NCBI GenBank assembly: GCA_964580305.1
Contig: CAZOKL010000111.1
Coordinates: 1-6,590, forward strand
DNA from: Phocaeicola_A sp964580305
GTDB lineage: Bacteria > Bacteroidota > Bacteroidia > Bacteroidales > Bacteroidaceae
Length of the DNA: 6,590 bases
Reading direction: 5' to 3'
Part shown: positions 6,517 through 6,590 of the stretch, one piece after another
How positions within the stretch are numbered: the stretch's first letter is position 1
Layout: each line of letters opens with the position of its first letter
Program-made: the position numbers and the translations under genes
The notes under the pieces: model-generated
Database searches by the model: none
What the model was told of the DNA's origin: nothing
The model's input: the letters and a program-made list of their open reading frames with translations, nothing else

Positions 6517-6590
6517 ATGAAAAAGATATTATTAGGTATTTTTGCGTTGATAACAACTTTTGTTTCATGCACAGACCAAGAAAATATAGA
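6517..6590 (+). CDS. Lipoprotein, N-terminal fragment (runs off the window)
   Basis: Only 24 codons are visible. They form a lipoprotein signal peptide: MKK, a hydrophobic core (ILLGIFALITTF), then VSC with the lipidated cysteine at residue 18. The residues after the cysteine (TDQEN) are mildly acidic, which would be compatible with surface export in Bacteroidota, although the match to the published export signals is loose. An AAGG lies about 8 bases upstream of the ATG. The 35-base gap after the barrel gene contains no hairpin or TAnnTTTG-type promoter, so the gene probably belongs to the same transcript. The family cannot be assigned from this fragment. Confidence 0.8.
   Translation, partial: MKKILLGIFALITTFVSCTDQENI

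Overview
The window is AT-rich and densely packed, with every recognisable gene on the + strand. Several traits point to a member of the Bacteroidota, probably a gut Bacteroidales species: weak or absent Shine-Dalgarno sequences, a PorT-type outer-membrane barrel ending in phenylalanine, a lipoprotein with a short lipobox, and WG-repeat proteins next to Ser/Thr kinase genes. This assignment is inferred from gene content and style, not from a marker gene.

The layout runs as follows. The window opens with the last 24 codons of an unidentified upstream gene, whose stop overlaps a GTG-started Hanks-type Ser/Thr kinase (69-1055). Next come a PP2C-family phosphatase (1058-2032), a single-FHA membrane protein (2044-2598) and a double-FHA, membrane-anchored trypsin-like protease (2617-4113). 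A secreted WG-repeat protein follows (4110-4739). The next ORF (4745-5785) looks like the out-of-frame continuation of the same protein. The window closes with a PorT-like outer-membrane beta-barrel protein (5798-6481) and the start of a lipoprotein (6517 to the edge). Gaps run from an 8-base overlap to 35 bases, and I see no internal promoter or terminator, so this looks like one operon that continues beyond both ends. No gene-free stretch exceeds 40 bases.

The genes read as a phospho-signalling module organised on the inner membrane. The kinase writes phospho-Ser/Thr, the PP2C enzyme erases it and the FHA domains read it. Each of these four proteins has one predicted membrane segment that leaves its signalling domains in the cytoplasm. 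The protease is the likely route across the membrane, with two cytoplasmic FHA domains joined to a periplasmic serine protease with an intact His/Asp/Ser triad. The WG protein, the barrel and the lipoprotein would then be periplasmic or outer-membrane partners or outputs. The individual families are well known. The FHA-FHA-TM-protease architecture, the lack of a sensor domain on the kinase, and the link to envelope proteins are the parts worth a closer look. The physiological function (stress response, secretion, surface remodelling or defence) cannot be determined from the sequence.
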